Notes: a model not told the origin generated them from the sequence alone. A stretch of 64,000 bases of DNA from Desulfovibrio sp. (GCA_016208105.1 JACQYS010000013.1:124001-188000), one strand, 5' to 3'; shown: positions 26,078-35,613, counted from the stretch's first letter. A program made the numbers and translations.

Positions 26078-27701
26078 CGTGCGCCCTCCCCGCCGCTTTT
26101 CTACACATGCGTTCCATCCCCCGCGCCAGGGGGCCCCGTCTCAGGGGCTCGCCCACCCACTGCCACGCCGTGAGGTATTCCAGAGCGAAGGCAAGCTCCG
26201 GTCCTGTCGGCCTCAACCGTTCAAGGGCCTGGGCACGCTCCACGCTCGAAATGCGGGTGATTCTGCTGCTCAGCGCCCAGCGACGGGCCGTGTCCACCAG
26301 GCATTCGGTCAGGCCCTTCCCGCACTCATCCGGCTTTTCCCGATTCACCAAACCAACCATGGTCCCCATATGGGCCCGGAGCGCCTCCCCCAGCCAGAGC
26401 TGGCCGTGTACCGGACGGAAGTCGAGATACGACGGGTCCTCAGGAGCATGTTGCAGCCAACCGTCCATACGCTCGCGCCACTGTGGCAAGGTACCCCTCC
26501 ATTGGCGGCTTTCGGCCGAAGGCGATTGCGGTGCACCGGCCAGATTCATGATCTCGAAAGCTTCGGACAAAAACGCTCCGAGACGCTCAAACCACTGGTC
26601 CCCATCCGATGTTTCCTCGTGAACCACCGCGTTCCACAGGGGGCACAGGGCCGGGCCTTCCCGTCTGGCCGCCCTGCCCAAGAGTATCAGAGCGTATCCG
26701 GCCGGAGGCGGACCCAGTATCTCCTCGGCCAGTTGGCAGGCCCTAGCGGCCAGGGATTCGCGCAGGCCTCCGACAATACGCCCCAAACTGGACGCTCGCG
26801 CCCCCTCCCGTAGGAGCCCCAGCGCGAGCGGATCCAGCAGGGCGGCCACACCGGCCAGTTCCTCCACCGTCAGCGCCCCGGCGACCTTTGCGGCAAGAGC
26901 GGGTGGGGAACCAACTTGTTTCAGCAGCAGTTCCTGGGCCGAGAGAACCCCGGCCGGCATTCTGCCGGCCATAACCACCACGTGACGCAGATGGTGGCGG
27001 GTCATGGCCATGAGGGCGTCGAAGCAGGACGAAGCGGCATCCACGGACACCACCGGCGAAGTCATCACCTGCTCCACAGGCGTGTCCGGGGCCAGACCCT
27101 GCTCCACCGCCTTGGACCGGAAGTCCCGGTCCGTTATGACGCCGGAGGGACGCCCCTCGCGGCCGAGCACCACCACCGCGTCGCGGTTCGTGGCGCTCAT
27201 GATCCGGGCTGCCTGCTGGATGGTGGTGCCGCATGACACAGGCTCGCCCACCCGCAGGGCCTCGCCCGCAGTGACCATGGCCAGGGGACGCCTGGCCAGC
27301 CAGGCCGGAATTTCCCGGACCAGGCCGGCCAATCCCAGTTCCAGCACCTTGTCCGTGAACCGTTCATCGAGAAAATCGAAGAGCTCCGGTCTCTCTTCCA
27401 GGGCTTGAGACACTCCCTGGGGAGGCAGCAGGTAGCAGACGCTGTCCTCCTCGGCATGGGCTTCCACGGCGGTCCAACCAAGTACAGCGCCCTCCCCGTA
27501 TTCTTCGTCTCCAGCCTTCAAGAGCCCCTTTTTGACCACCAGCACGAACCCTTCGCCAGCTCCCCCAGGGCCCAGAACCTTGGTACCGCAAGGGAAGAAC
27601 TCCAACCCCGCCTTCCTGGCCAGGGCCAAGAGCCTGGGCGGTTCCAGAAAGGACAACGGCGGCGACTCCCGCAGAAATTCGACAACGTCTTCGAGGATCA
27701 T
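26049..27701 (-). CDS. cNMP-binding/CBS/DUF294-type signalling protein with degenerate nucleotidyltransferase
   Basis: A 550-residue cytoplasmic protein: a cyclic-nucleotide-binding-like beta-roll (about residues 15-115), two CBS repeats (about 145-265; VTDRDFRSKAV-like segments), a DUF294 nucleotidyltransferase-like region (about 280-430), and a helical C-terminal domain. At the catalytic motif it reads LGRAARREGPALCPLWNAVV (residues 341-360), lacking the glycine-serine and both aspartates present in its neighbour ([20 protein letters not shown]). It is therefore probably catalytically dead. The ATG overlaps the upstream paralog's stop by four bases (ATGA). A regulatory partner for the intact paralog is likely. 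Confidence 0.85.
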   Translation of the reverse strand: MILEDVVEFLRESPPLSFLEPPRLLALARKAGLEFFPCGTKVLGPGGAGEGFVLVVKKGLLKAGDEEYGEGAVLGWTAVEAHAEEDSVCYLLPPQGVSQALEERPELFDFLDERFTDKVLELGLAGLVREIPAWLARRPLAMVTAGEALRVGEPVSCGTTIQQAARIMSATNRDAVVVLGREGRPSGVITDRDFRSKAVEQGLAPDTPVEQVMTSPVVSVDAASSCFDALMAMTRHHLRHVVVMAGRMPAGVLSAQELLLKQVGSPPALAAKVAGALTVEELAGVAALLDPLALGLLREGARASSLGRIVGGLRESLAARACQLAEEILGPPPAGYALILLGRAARREGPALCPLWNAVVHEETSDGDQWFERLGAFLSEAFEIMNLAGAPQSPSAESRQWRGTLPQWRERMDGWLQHAPEDPSYLDFRPVHGQLWLGEALRAHMGTMVGLVNREKPDECGKGLTECLVDTARRWALSSRITRISSVERAQALERLRPTGPELAFALEYLTAWQWVGEPLRRGPLARGMERMCRKAAGRAHDEMVAMVQP

Positions 27702-29119
27702 GTGAGCAGCCGCAGCGCGTATTTGTTGGATAAAATCGCCTGGAAACCGGCCACTGCCTTGAAACACTCCTTGAGCCGCGACCGTTCCATGCGCGACATC
27801 CGGTCCAGATACACCATACTGTCCGGCTCGCGGCCCTCGGCCAAAGCCTCGGCCTGGAAGCGCAGCCTGAGTTCCTGCATGAACTCCATGGACTGGGTGA
27901 GATCTCCTGCCGTTTCCCCTGAGAGAACCCCCGCCGCTGCCGCACCCAAGAGCCGGGAAGCCGTATCCGTGCGCTCCATGCCGAACTCCAGGGCCAGCAC
28001 CCGCGCTCCCTGGGTCAGGGGGAAAATACCGCCCCGTTTTATGTCCAGTCCCTCGCGGCCCAGATCGGTTTTCTCAGTGGACAAGGTACCGAAAATCGAA
28101 ATCGGCGGTTCGAACCGCACAGCTTCTCGCGCCATGTAGCGAAGCGAGCGGGGATTTTCCCGCACAGCGTGGATAACTGCTTGGCGCAATCCATCAGAGA
28201 GACTTTTTTCCCCGAACACATGGCGCAGGTCGGCAAGGAGTGACAAGGCCAGAACAGCATCCGGGCCGATATCCCTGCCCAGGGTGGCCAGACGGTTTTC
28301 CCACCCGGCCAGGGTCATGCGCCACGATGCATGGTCGGCAGTGACTCCGTGCGGACAAGGCGGCAACCCGGCCTGGTTCAGGATGGCCATCAGGCGCAAT
28401 GCGAAAGACTCGGCCAGATGGATGTCGGCATTTTCCCCCAGTACCAGGGCGTTGTCCTGGTCCGTGGCCAAAAACTGCTCGCGGCGGCCTTCGCTGCCGA
28501 GAACCAACAAGGCCATCATCCCGGGATCCGGCCCGCCCAAAAGGGCCAGCTCCGCAGCGCGCACGAAGAGTTGGTCGCGTACCGCGGCAGCCAGGGCTCC
28601 GGCGCGGGACACGTCTGCTCCCTGTTTGAGCCACAGGGGAAGCAAATCGCCAAGGCCGGCATAGGCCCTGGCCAGAGACTCGCCGTCCGAGGCGTTGGAA
28701 ATGGCCACGGAAAGGGCCACCGGGCTTTCGAGCCTGGCGGCCATGAGGTCCCGCTCCGTGAGCATGGCCTTGGTCCGCCCCTCCCGATCCGTCACCGCGA
28801 GGCGGCGGATGGAGTGGCGGATCATGGCCAGAAACGCCTCCGAGACCAGCTCCTCCTCGGACACGCTCACCACCCCCCGGCTCATCAGTTCCGAAGCCGG
28901 GCAATAGAGGGCTCGCCCATCGGCCACAGCTCCGACGATGTCCCGTTCCGTAAGGATTCCGGCCACGCTCTCAGGCGAACCAACAAGGCAGGCCGTGGCG
29001 CTGGCGGCGCGCATGGCGCGCGCCGCCTCCACCACAGTGGTCAGTTCATCCACGAAGACGGGCTTCTTCAGGGTGAGGCTACCCACCCTGAGGCCCAAAA
29101 AACCATCTTCGCTTGTCAT
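27698..29119 (-). CDS. CBS/DUF294 nucleotidyltransferase-type signalling protein
   Basis: A 473-residue protein with two CBS repeats (about residues 12-130; [12 protein letters not shown] and [13 protein letters not shown]), a DUF294 putative nucleotidyltransferase with an intact motif (G208, S209, R212, E214, D220, D222), and a helical C-terminal substrate domain with [42 protein letters not shown]. The fold is related to GlnD-type uridylyltransferases. Unlike its downstream paralog it lacks the cyclic-nucleotide-like domain. It overlaps the symporter stop codon by four bases, so transporter and signalling protein are translationally coupled. A role in modulating acetate uptake is inferred from context. 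Confidence 0.87.
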   Translation of the reverse strand: MTSEDGFLGLRVGSLTLKKPVFVDELTTVVEAARAMRAASATACLVGSPESVAGILTERDIVGAVADGRALYCPASELMSRGVVSVSEEELVSEAFLAMIRHSIRRLAVTDREGRTKAMLTERDLMAARLESPVALSVAISNASDGESLARAYAGLGDLLPLWLKQGADVSRAGALAAAVRDQLFVRAAELALLGGPDPGMMALLVLGSEGRREQFLATDQDNALVLGENADIHLAESFALRLMAILNQAGLPPCPHGVTADHASWRMTLAGWENRLATLGRDIGPDAVLALSLLADLRHVFGEKSLSDGLRQAVIHAVRENPRSLRYMAREAVRFEPPISIFGTLSTEKTDLGREGLDIKRGGIFPLTQGARVLALEFGMERTDTASRLLGAAAAGVLSGETAGDLTQSMEFMQELRLRFQAEALAEGREPDSMVYLDRMSRMERSRLKECFKAVAGFQAILSNKYALRLLT

Positions 29120-30663
29120 TCCACGCCCACCCCCAGGTAGTTGCGGATTTTCTGATCCTCATAGCGCTCGCTGGCATCGGCCTCAGGCGCGAGGAGCGAA
29201 CCCAGCCAACCGGCAATGAAAGCCGCGGGCATGGAGATGAGGGCCGGGTTCTTCCAGGGGAAGATGGCCTGCTTGAAGCCCAACACGTCCACCCACACAG
29301 TGGGGGAGATGACGATGAGCCCCACGGCCAGCACGGAACCGGTCACGATTGCGGCGGTAGCGCCGGTTGTGGACATGCCGCGCCACAGAATGGACATGAG
29401 AAGAGCCGGAAAGTTGCCGCTGGCCGCGATGGCAAAGGCCAGGCCCACCATGAAGGCCACGTTCTGGCCCTTGAAAGCGATGCCCAATCCCATTGCCACC
29501 AGACCCAGCACCAGGGTGGCGCGCTTGGCCATCTTCACTTCCTCTTCCTCGGTGGTCTTACCCGACCTGAACACGTTCACGTACAGGTCATGCGAGAAGG
29601 TGGCCGCCCCGGCCAGAGTAAGCCCGGCCACCACGGCCAGGATGGTGGCGAAGGCCACGGCCGCGATGAAGCCAAGGAACATGGTGCCACCGGTCACTTC
29701 GGCCAGAAGCAGGGCCGACATGTTGCCACCCTTGTCGAACTTGGTGATCACGTCCTGACCCACCAACACCATGGCCCCAAAGCCGATGATGAAGGTCAGG
29801 ATGTAGAAGTAGGAGATGAAGCCCGTAGCGTAGAGCACGCTTTTTCTGGCCTGCTCGGCGTCGGGCACGGTGTAGAAACGCATGAGGATGTGGGGCAGCC
29901 CGGCTGTGCCGAACATCAAGGCGATGCCAAGGCTCAGGGCGTCCCAGGGGTTGGAGACCAGCCCGCCGGGTTCAAGAACCTTCTGGCCGTATTTGGCGGC
30001 CGCAGCGGAGAAAAGTTCAGCGGGGTTGAAGCCAAACTTGGCCAACACCAAACCCACCATAACTGAAGCCCCGCCCAAGAGCAGAACGGCCTTTATTATT
30101 TGCACCCAGGTGGTGGCCAGCATGCCACCAAAGAGCACATACAGGATCATCACCGCGCCCACGATTCCCACCGCCAGCTCGTAAGGCAGGCCGAACATCA
30201 GGTTTACCAGGGAGCCCGATCCCACCATCTGCGCAATCAGGTAGAAGCACACCGTCATGAGCGAACCGCAGGAGGCCGCGATGCGGATGGGCTTCTGCTT
30301 GAGGCGGTAGGCCACCACGTCCGCAAAGGTGTACTTGCCAAGGTTGCGGAGGGGCTCTGCGATGAGAAACATGATGAGCGGCCAACCCACCAGAAAGCCG
30401 ATGGAGTAGATGAGCCCGTCGTAGCCCTTGAGGGCCACCAGTCCGGCAATTCCCAGGAACGACGCCGCGGACATGTAGTCCCCGGCCAGGGCCAGGCCGT
30501 TCTGGAAACCAGTGACCGAGCGGCCGGCGGCATAGAAGTCCGAAGCGGTCTTGGACTTTTTGGCCGCAAAATAGGTGATTACCAAGGTGGCGGCCACGAA
30601 CACGAAGAAAAAGATTATGGAAAGGGCGTTTGGCTGCCCGATGGTGGAAGTAAATGTATTCAT
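29116..30663 (-). CDS. actP: sodium:solute symporter, ActP acetate permease-like
   Basis: A 515-residue SSS-family symporter with about thirteen membrane spans. Family marks include [81 protein letters not shown], and [27 protein letters not shown]. It is preceded three bases upstream by a DUF485 gene, the same order as yjcH-actP in enterobacteria, where ActP imports acetate and glycolate. Two DUF294 proteins, an exonuclease and acs follow. It starts behind AAGAGGTAGGC. A related short-chain acid such as pyruvate or propionate is also possible. Confidence 0.9.
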   Translation of the reverse strand: MNTFTSTIGQPNALSIIFFFVFVAATLVITYFAAKKSKTASDFYAAGRSVTGFQNGLALAGDYMSAASFLGIAGLVALKGYDGLIYSIGFLVGWPLIMFLIAEPLRNLGKYTFADVVAYRLKQKPIRIAASCGSLMTVCFYLIAQMVGSGSLVNLMFGLPYELAVGIVGAVMILYVLFGGMLATTWVQIIKAVLLLGGASVMVGLVLAKFGFNPAELFSAAAAKYGQKVLEPGGLVSNPWDALSLGIALMFGTAGLPHILMRFYTVPDAEQARKSVLYATGFISYFYILTFIIGFGAMVLVGQDVITKFDKGGNMSALLLAEVTGGTMFLGFIAAVAFATILAVVAGLTLAGAATFSHDLYVNVFRSGKTTEEEEVKMAKRATLVLGLVAMGLGIAFKGQNVAFMVGLAFAIAASGNFPALLMSILWRGMSTTGATAAIVTGSVLAVGLIVISPTVWVDVLGFKQAIFPWKNPALISMPAAFIAGWLGSLLAPEADASERYEDQKIRNYLGVGVE

Positions 30664-30666
30664 TGC

Positions 30667-30963
30667 CTACCTCTTCATGTGGTCGATGATGTCTTTCACG
30701 GTTTTGTCGTAGGTGGTGTTGGCCCAGCGCACGTAAATCCCTGTGAGCACGCAGGCCGAGAGAATGACTCCCAGGCCGATGGGGATGCCTAACGTCATGT
30801 GCTCGCCGATTTTTTGGGACAGGATATTCTTGTTGAATGCCAGTACCAAAATGAATCCGTAGTAAATGACCAGCATGAGCGCTGAAAGGGAAAGGGAAAC
30901 AGACCACTTACTGCGCACGAGGCCTTGGAATTTCTCGTTGTCGATCTTGTGATGGTTACTCAT
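30667..30963 (-). CDS. DUF485 small membrane protein (YjcH-like), symporter partner
   Basis: A 98-residue inner-membrane protein with two spans, SLSLSALMLVIYYGFILVLAF and TLGIPIGLGVILSACVLTGIYVRWAN, and short charged ends. GIPIGLGVI and LTGIYVRWAN match the DUF485 consensus seen in YjcH. It is the first gene of the symporter operon and ends three bases before it. DUF485 proteins are thought to assist the associated symporter. GGAG lies about seven bases before the ATG. Confidence 0.88.
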   Translation of the reverse strand: MSNHHKIDNEKFQGLVRSKWSVSLSLSALMLVIYYGFILVLAFNKNILSQKIGEHMTLGIPIGLGVILSACVLTGIYVRWANTTYDKTVKDIIDHMKR

Positions 30964-31094
30964 GGGGATTCTCCTTATTCACGTTTCGCGGTCAGACCCG
31001 GCATGCTTTCGGGCCGTCCGCGATTTCTATGTAAAGCAGGAGAAAATAAAAAAAAGGTGTGTTTCGGTTAGTGGTTGGGATCAAATGTGTGGAC

Positions 31095-31168
31095 GGTGAA
31101 CGGTTCGAGGAAGCGCTGGTGAACGGCGGGAAAAGGAGCCGTTCACCGGGAAAGAAACGCCGTTTATC
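31095..31168. promoter_or_regulatory. four-box array resembling LytTR binding sites in a divergent promoter region
   Basis: Two copies of GGTGAACGG (31095-31103 and 31118-31126) are followed by two boxes in opposite orientation, CCGTTCACC (31139-31147) and CCGTTTATC (31160-31168). The downstream pair is separated by 12 bases and the upstream pair by 14. LytTR proteins bind nine-base direct repeats with a GTT core and 12-13-base spacing. The array lies between the symporter operon and the AbrB/LytTR/acs genes. Apart from this array, the 379-base gap 30964-31342 shows no element I recognise. Confidence 0.6.
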
Positions 31169-31342
31169 GGCTAAGCGCATGAATCCTGGCTACTTGGTTC
31201 TTTCCACCCGCGTATCGAACTCGCCGGATGGGCCCTTGCCATCCCCGGCTTGCGCCCGGTATGTTTGAGTCCAGCTCAACTTCAACTCCGCTCGCCCATC
31301 CCACGCGGCGGCCGGCCCGCAGGTCCCCCTGGAACAACGGCA

Positions 31343-32440
31343 ATGTCCTTTTCGAAACTCGCCCTGCAATGGGCGGCGCTCATTTTCTTCTCTTTATCCC
31401 TGTCCTGGGTCCTGACCTGGGCTGAATTCCCCGCCGCGCTGCTGCTTGGCCCCATGCTCTGCGGCGTTGCCGTCGGGCTTCGCGGGGCCTCCATACGTCT
31501 CCCGCGCTGGGCCTTCACCGGCGCCCAGGCGGTCATCGGCTGCCAGGTTGCCCAGGCCATCACTGTCTCCATCCTCCTGTCCATCGCCCACGGCTGGCTG
31601 GTGATGCTCGCGGTGGTGGGCACCACCATCGCTGCCGGAGGCGTGGTCGGCTGGGTGTTGACTCGATACGGCGCCCTGCCGGGCAACACTGCCGCCTGGG
31701 GCTCCTCGCCCGGAGGAGCAGCCGCCATGACGGCCATGTCCGAGGAATACGGGGCGGACGCCCGGCTCGTGGCCTTCATGCAGTATCTGCGGGTGTTCAT
31801 CGTGGTTCTGACCGCCTCGGCCGTCTCCCGGGTTTTGATCGGTTCCCAGCCCACGGCCGCAGGATCGCCCGCTCCCTTGATCGATCTGGGCTTGAACGCC
31901 CCGCTCCTTCCCGTGCTCGAAACTCTGGCCGTCATACTTGCCGGGCCCCTGATCGGTCTCAAGTTGCGGATTCCTGCAGGGGCCATGCTTGTCCCTCTGG
32001 TGATGGGCAGCATCCTCAACAGTTCCGGCACTGTTTCCATCAACGTGCCGCACTGGCTGTCCGGATCGGCTTACGCTTGCCTGGGCTGGTACATTGGCCT
32101 GCGTTTCACCAGAGGCGTGGTCCTGCATGTGTACCGGGCCATCCCCCAGCTTCTGCTCTCGACGTTTTTGCTCATCGGCCTTTGCTGTATTTCCGCCCTG
32201 GCTCTCAACCATCTTCTTGGCATAAGCGGACTTACCGCCTACTTGGCCACCAGCCCAGGCGGCCTGGATTCCATCGCCATCATCGCCATGGGCAGCGACT
32301 CGGACGCGGCTTTCGTGCTGTCCATGCAGACTCTCAGGCTTTTCGCGGTCATCCTCACCGGACCTTACATCGCCAGGCTGGTCTGCCGTTTCGCCGCGCC
32401 CTGCGAAAAACCAGGCCCTGCTGACGGCAAAAAAATCTGA
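31343..32440 (+). CDS. AbrB-family (TIGR03082-type) integral membrane protein
   Basis: A 365-residue membrane protein with two homologous halves of about five spans each, the AbrB duplication family. The repeated pattern LLLGPMLCGVAVGLRG / PRWAFTGAQAVIGCQVAQAI and PAGAMLVPLVMGSILNSSG / LSGSAYACLGWYIGLRF, plus WGSSPGGAAAMTAMSEEYGADARLVAFMQYLRVFIVVLTAS and its second-half counterpart ATSPGGLDSIAIIAMGS, is diagnostic. It is unrelated to the DNA-binding AbrB despite the shared name. Homologs include putative ammonia-monooxygenase-linked and regulatory membrane proteins; function is unknown. It is first in a run with lytTR and acs. Confidence 0.82.
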   Translation: MSFSKLALQWAALIFFSLSLSWVLTWAEFPAALLLGPMLCGVAVGLRGASIRLPRWAFTGAQAVIGCQVAQAITVSILLSIAHGWLVMLAVVGTTIAAGGVVGWVLTRYGALPGNTAAWGSSPGGAAAMTAMSEEYGADARLVAFMQYLRVFIVVLTASAVSRVLIGSQPTAAGSPAPLIDLGLNAPLLPVLETLAVILAGPLIGLKLRIPAGAMLVPLVMGSILNSSGTVSINVPHWLSGSAYACLGWYIGLRFTRGVVLHVYRAIPQLLLSTFLLIGLCCISALALNHLLGISGLTAYLATSPGGLDSIAIIAMGSDSDAAFVLSMQTLRLFAVILTGPYIARLVCRFAAPCEKPGPADGKKI

Positions 32441-32521
32441 TCTCAGCTCCTTTCCTGCCGCTCCGCCCTTGCCCGCCCCCTGGTTTCCCGCTAACTAGGG
32501 CGAAATCTTGGAGCCTTGTCC

Positions 32522-33394
32522 ATGTCGCAGGTAAAAACCCTCATCGTCCATGCCGACCCCGCCGTGCGCGCCGGACTGCGCCAGCTTTTGTCCGGCATGG
32601 ATTCCCTGCGCGTATTGGGAGCGGCGGCCACCGCTTTCGAAGCCCTTGAGATGCTCGAGGCCATCCCCTACGGTGTTTTCTTCCTGAGTCCGGACCTGCC
32701 AGGCCCCACGTCCGGCATGGAGCTTGCCCAGATTCTCTCCGGACGCCGCCAGCGCCCGGCCCTGGTCTTCGTGGCCCCGGACGAATCCCAGGCCTACAAG
32801 GCCTTCGAGCTGGGGGCTATCGACTATCTCATTTGGCCAGTGTCCTCCCAGCGATTGGACACCACCCTCTCCAGGCTCAAAGGGCTCTCTTCCGGTTTCA
32901 AGCAGGCCCAGCCAGCCGGCGCCTGGGTGGAGGAACGTTCAGCCGCGGCCGAGGACGAGCAGCAGACCCTCTCGCTGCCCATCGAGGACGAGGAGGAGGG
33001 CCCCTTCTTCTCGGCTCTGAAGCAGGCCTGGGACTTGAACCAGAAGAAAAAGCCCCTGGACATCGAAAAGCTGCCCATCACCCTGGACGGGCGCACCCTG
33101 CTTCTGCCCTACCCGCAGATTCTCTTCGTGGAAGCCTACGAGGACTATTCCTTCGTGCACACGGCCCAGCAAAAATACCTCACTTCCTATCGCCTGAAGA
33201 ACCTGGAGGAGCGTCTTGGACCGCATGGTTTCTTCCGGGTCCACCGCAAGTTCCTGGTGAACCTGGAGGCCGTGACCGAGATCGCCAGCCTGCCCGGGGG
33301 CCAGTTCATGCTGCGCACCCAGGGCAAGACCAGGATCGAGCTGCCAATCAGCAGAAGAAGGATCGGCGAGTTAAAACAGGTGCTGGGTTTATGA
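32522..33394 (+). CDS. LytTR-type response regulator with degenerate receiver domain
   Basis: A 290-residue regulator: receiver-like fold (residues 1-125), a charged linker rich in Glu (about 130-175), and a LytTR DNA-binding domain (about 185-290; ILFVEAYEDYSFVHTAQQKYL, FFRVHRKFLVNLEAVTEI). The receiver has lost its chemistry: the acidic pair is reduced to H10-A11-D12, the phosphoacceptor is serine (S56 in FLSPDLP), the switch threonine is alanine (A85), and the conserved lysine is tryptophan (W105 in DYLIWPV). No LytS kinase is nearby. It probably acts constitutively or through another signal. GGAG lies nine bases before the ATG. Confidence 0.87.
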   Translation: MSQVKTLIVHADPAVRAGLRQLLSGMDSLRVLGAAATAFEALEMLEAIPYGVFFLSPDLPGPTSGMELAQILSGRRQRPALVFVAPDESQAYKAFELGAIDYLIWPVSSQRLDTTLSRLKGLSSGFKQAQPAGAWVEERSAAAEDEQQTLSLPIEDEEEGPFFSALKQAWDLNQKKKPLDIEKLPITLDGRTLLLPYPQILFVEAYEDYSFVHTAQQKYLTSYRLKNLEERLGPHGFFRVHRKFLVNLEAVTEIASLPGGQFMLRTQGKTRIELPISRRRIGELKQVLGL

Positions 33395-33410
33395 GAAGAG
33401 TGAACACTGA

Positions 33411-33477
33411 GGGGCTCCGCCCCCCATCCCAGCCAGGGCTCCGCCCTGGATCCGCCGGGGGAAATGATTTCCCCCGG
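33411..33477. repeat. three consecutive intergenic hairpins (types C, C and B)
   Basis: GGGGC-TCC-GCCCC (33411-33423), CCAGGGC-TCC-GCCCTGG (33433-33449) and CCGGGGGAAA-TGA-TTTCCCCCGG (33455-33477) lie between the LytTR gene and the second acs. They may end the regulator transcript and belong to the modular repeat family of this chromosome. Confidence 0.85.
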
Positions 33478-33532
33478 ACCCCCTCGATAGCGCTCAAGAT
33501 GATGCTGTCAGGAGAACGCGCAGGAGTGATTC

Positions 33533-35461
33533 ATGGAAACCGGCCTCGTCGATAGCCTTCTGCGGGAAGAACGGGTCTTCCGCCCCCTGCCCCAGGTGGT
33601 GCGCGAGGCCAACATGGGCCAGCCCGAACTCAAGGCGGCCCAGAAGCTCGCGGACGCGGACTATCGTCTTTTCTGGGAAGAACAGGCTGCGGACCTCGAC
33701 TGGTTCGAAAAATGGGACCAGGTTCTGGATGATTCCACTCCCCCCTTCTACAAGTGGTTTCTGGGCGGCAAGTGCAACCTGGTCCACAACGCCCTGGACC
33801 GCCACATCTTAACAGCCAACAAGAACAAGCTGGCCATCATCTGGGAAGGCGAATCCGGCGAGTGCCGCAAATACACCTATTACGAACTGTACCGGGAGGT
33901 ATGCCGTTTCGCCAACGCGCTCAGGGCCATGGGCGTGGGCAAGGGCGACCGAATCCTCATTTACCTGCCCCCGCTGCCGGAAACCATCATCTCCATGCTG
34001 GCCGCGGCCAAAATAGGCGCGATACAAACCCTGGTCTTCGCCGGGCACTCGGCCAGGTCGCTTCGCGAGCGGGTGGAAGGCTGCCTCCCCAAAATCATCG
34101 TCACGGCAGACGGATTCTACCGCAACGGACGGGTGATCAACTTAAAATCCGTGGTGGACGAAGCCCTGTTCGGCCAGGGCTGCGACTGCGTGCAGAGCGT
34201 CATCGTGGTGCACCGGGCCGGCGTGGAACTGGACATGGTGGAGCCGCGCGACCTGCGCTACGAAGACCTGCTCCGCCAGGAGCGTCCCCAGTCACCCACC
34301 GAGGTCATGGACGCCGAGGATCCGCTGTTTCTTCTCTATACGTCCGGAGCCACGGGCAAGCCCAAGGGGCTTTTGCACACCCACGGCGGCTACATGGTGG
34401 GCGTGCACTCCACTTACCGCTGGGTCATGGACGTCAAACCCACCGATCTTTACCTGTGCACTGCCGACCCTGGCTGGATCACTGGCCACAGTTATGTGGT
34501 TTTCGGCCCGCTCATGGCCGGAACAACCGTGGTGCTCTACGAGGGCCATCCGCTTTACCCTCAGGCCGACCGGCTCTGGGCTATCGTTGCCCGCTACGGC
34601 GTGACCATCCTCTACACCACGCCCACGCTCATACGCATGCTCATGCGCTACGGCGGCCAGTATCCCAAGAAACACGACCTCTCCTCCCTGCGCCTTCTGG
34701 GCAGCGTGGGCGAGCCCATCGGGCCCGAACCCTGGGTGTGGTTCCACAAATACATCGGGCGTAGCGAATGCCCGCTGTTGGACACCTGGTGGCAGACCGA
34801 GACCGGCATGTTCATGGTGTCGCCGCTGCCCATATCCCTCTTGAAGCCCGGTTCGGCCGGTCGGCCGCTGCCCGGCGTGGACGTGGACGTGGTGGACCGC
34901 AACGGCAACCAGGCCGGACCCGACAAGGGCGGCTTCGTGGTGGTGCGCAAACCCTGGCCCGCCATGGCCCGCACCTTGTGGAACGACGACGAGGGATACA
35001 AGAAAGCCTACTGGGAAAAGATACCTGGCTTTTATTTCGCGGGAGACGTGGCCCGCAAGGACGAGGACGGCTACTTCTGGTTCCAGGGCCGGGCCGACGA
35101 CGTGTTGAACATCGGCGGGCACCGCATCGGTCCGGCCGAAGTGGAGGCGGCGCTCGTGGCCCACAAGGCCGTGGCCGAGGCAGCGGTGATCGGCGTGCCA
35201 GACCCCATAAAGGGCGAGGCCGCCAAGTGCTTCGTGGTGCGCCGGGAAGGATGGGAGAAGGATTTCGACAGCGAGGACGAACTCATCAAGGCCCTCACCA
35301 GCCACGTGAAGCGTGAACTCGGTCCCTTCGTGTCCATCAAGGCCATCGCCTTCCGCGACAACCTGCCCCACACCAAGAGCGGCAAGATTCTGCGCAGGCT
35401 CCTGAAAGCCGAAGAAACCGGGGCCGCCCCTGGCGACTTGTCCACGCTGGAAGAGGAATAA
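33533..35461 (+). CDS. acsA: acetyl-CoA synthetase-like AMP-dependent ligase (second copy)
   Basis: A 642-residue acyl-CoA ligase of the acetyl-CoA synthetase subfamily. The P-loop is YTSGATGKPKG, followed by [33 protein letters not shown] and [15 protein letters not shown], whose tryptophan again implies a short acyl substrate such as acetate or propionate. The catalytic lysine lies in LPHTKSGKILRRLL. It is clearly diverged from the copy at 23.3-25.3 kb, so it is not a recent duplication. It follows the LytTR regulator across hairpin repeats. Division of labour between the two ligases is unknown. Confidence 0.92.
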   Translation: METGLVDSLLREERVFRPLPQVVREANMGQPELKAAQKLADADYRLFWEEQAADLDWFEKWDQVLDDSTPPFYKWFLGGKCNLVHNALDRHILTANKNKLAIIWEGESGECRKYTYYELYREVCRFANALRAMGVGKGDRILIYLPPLPETIISMLAAAKIGAIQTLVFAGHSARSLRERVEGCLPKIIVTADGFYRNGRVINLKSVVDEALFGQGCDCVQSVIVVHRAGVELDMVEPRDLRYEDLLRQERPQSPTEVMDAEDPLFLLYTSGATGKPKGLLHTHGGYMVGVHSTYRWVMDVKPTDLYLCTADPGWITGHSYVVFGPLMAGTTVVLYEGHPLYPQADRLWAIVARYGVTILYTTPTLIRMLMRYGGQYPKKHDLSSLRLLGSVGEPIGPEPWVWFHKYIGRSECPLLDTWWQTETGMFMVSPLPISLLKPGSAGRPLPGVDVDVVDRNGNQAGPDKGGFVVVRKPWPAMARTLWNDDEGYKKAYWEKIPGFYFAGDVARKDEDGYFWFQGRADDVLNIGGHRIGPAEVEAALVAHKAVAEAAVIGVPDPIKGEAAKCFVVRREGWEKDFDSEDELIKALTSHVKRELGPFVSIKAIAFRDNLPHTKSGKILRRLLKAEETGAAPGDLSTLEEE

Positions 35462-35574
35462 TCCCCTTCTTGCCCGGCACTGTTCCCAATACTGCTCGCC
35501 CGCGCCTTTTGGCTGCACGCGGCTACCCTCCCAAAGCGTGCTCCTTCGACTTACCGGGTTCCTCCTCAACGCAA

Positions 35575-35613
35575 GGGATTCCAAAGGGGCTTGCCCCTTT
35601 GGCCGCCGGAGGC
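35575..35613. repeat. intergenic hairpin module (type A, reversed)
   Basis: CCAAAGGGGC-TT-GCCCCTTTGG with flanking GGGATT and CCGCCGGAGG is the reverse-oriented form of the module at 14292 and 54012. It lies in the 200-base gap before the phosphotransferase gene. Confidence 0.8.

Noticed and set aside
31343-32440. AbrB DNA-binding transition-state regulator
   Set aside because: The protein is a duplicated membrane domain; only the family name is shared.
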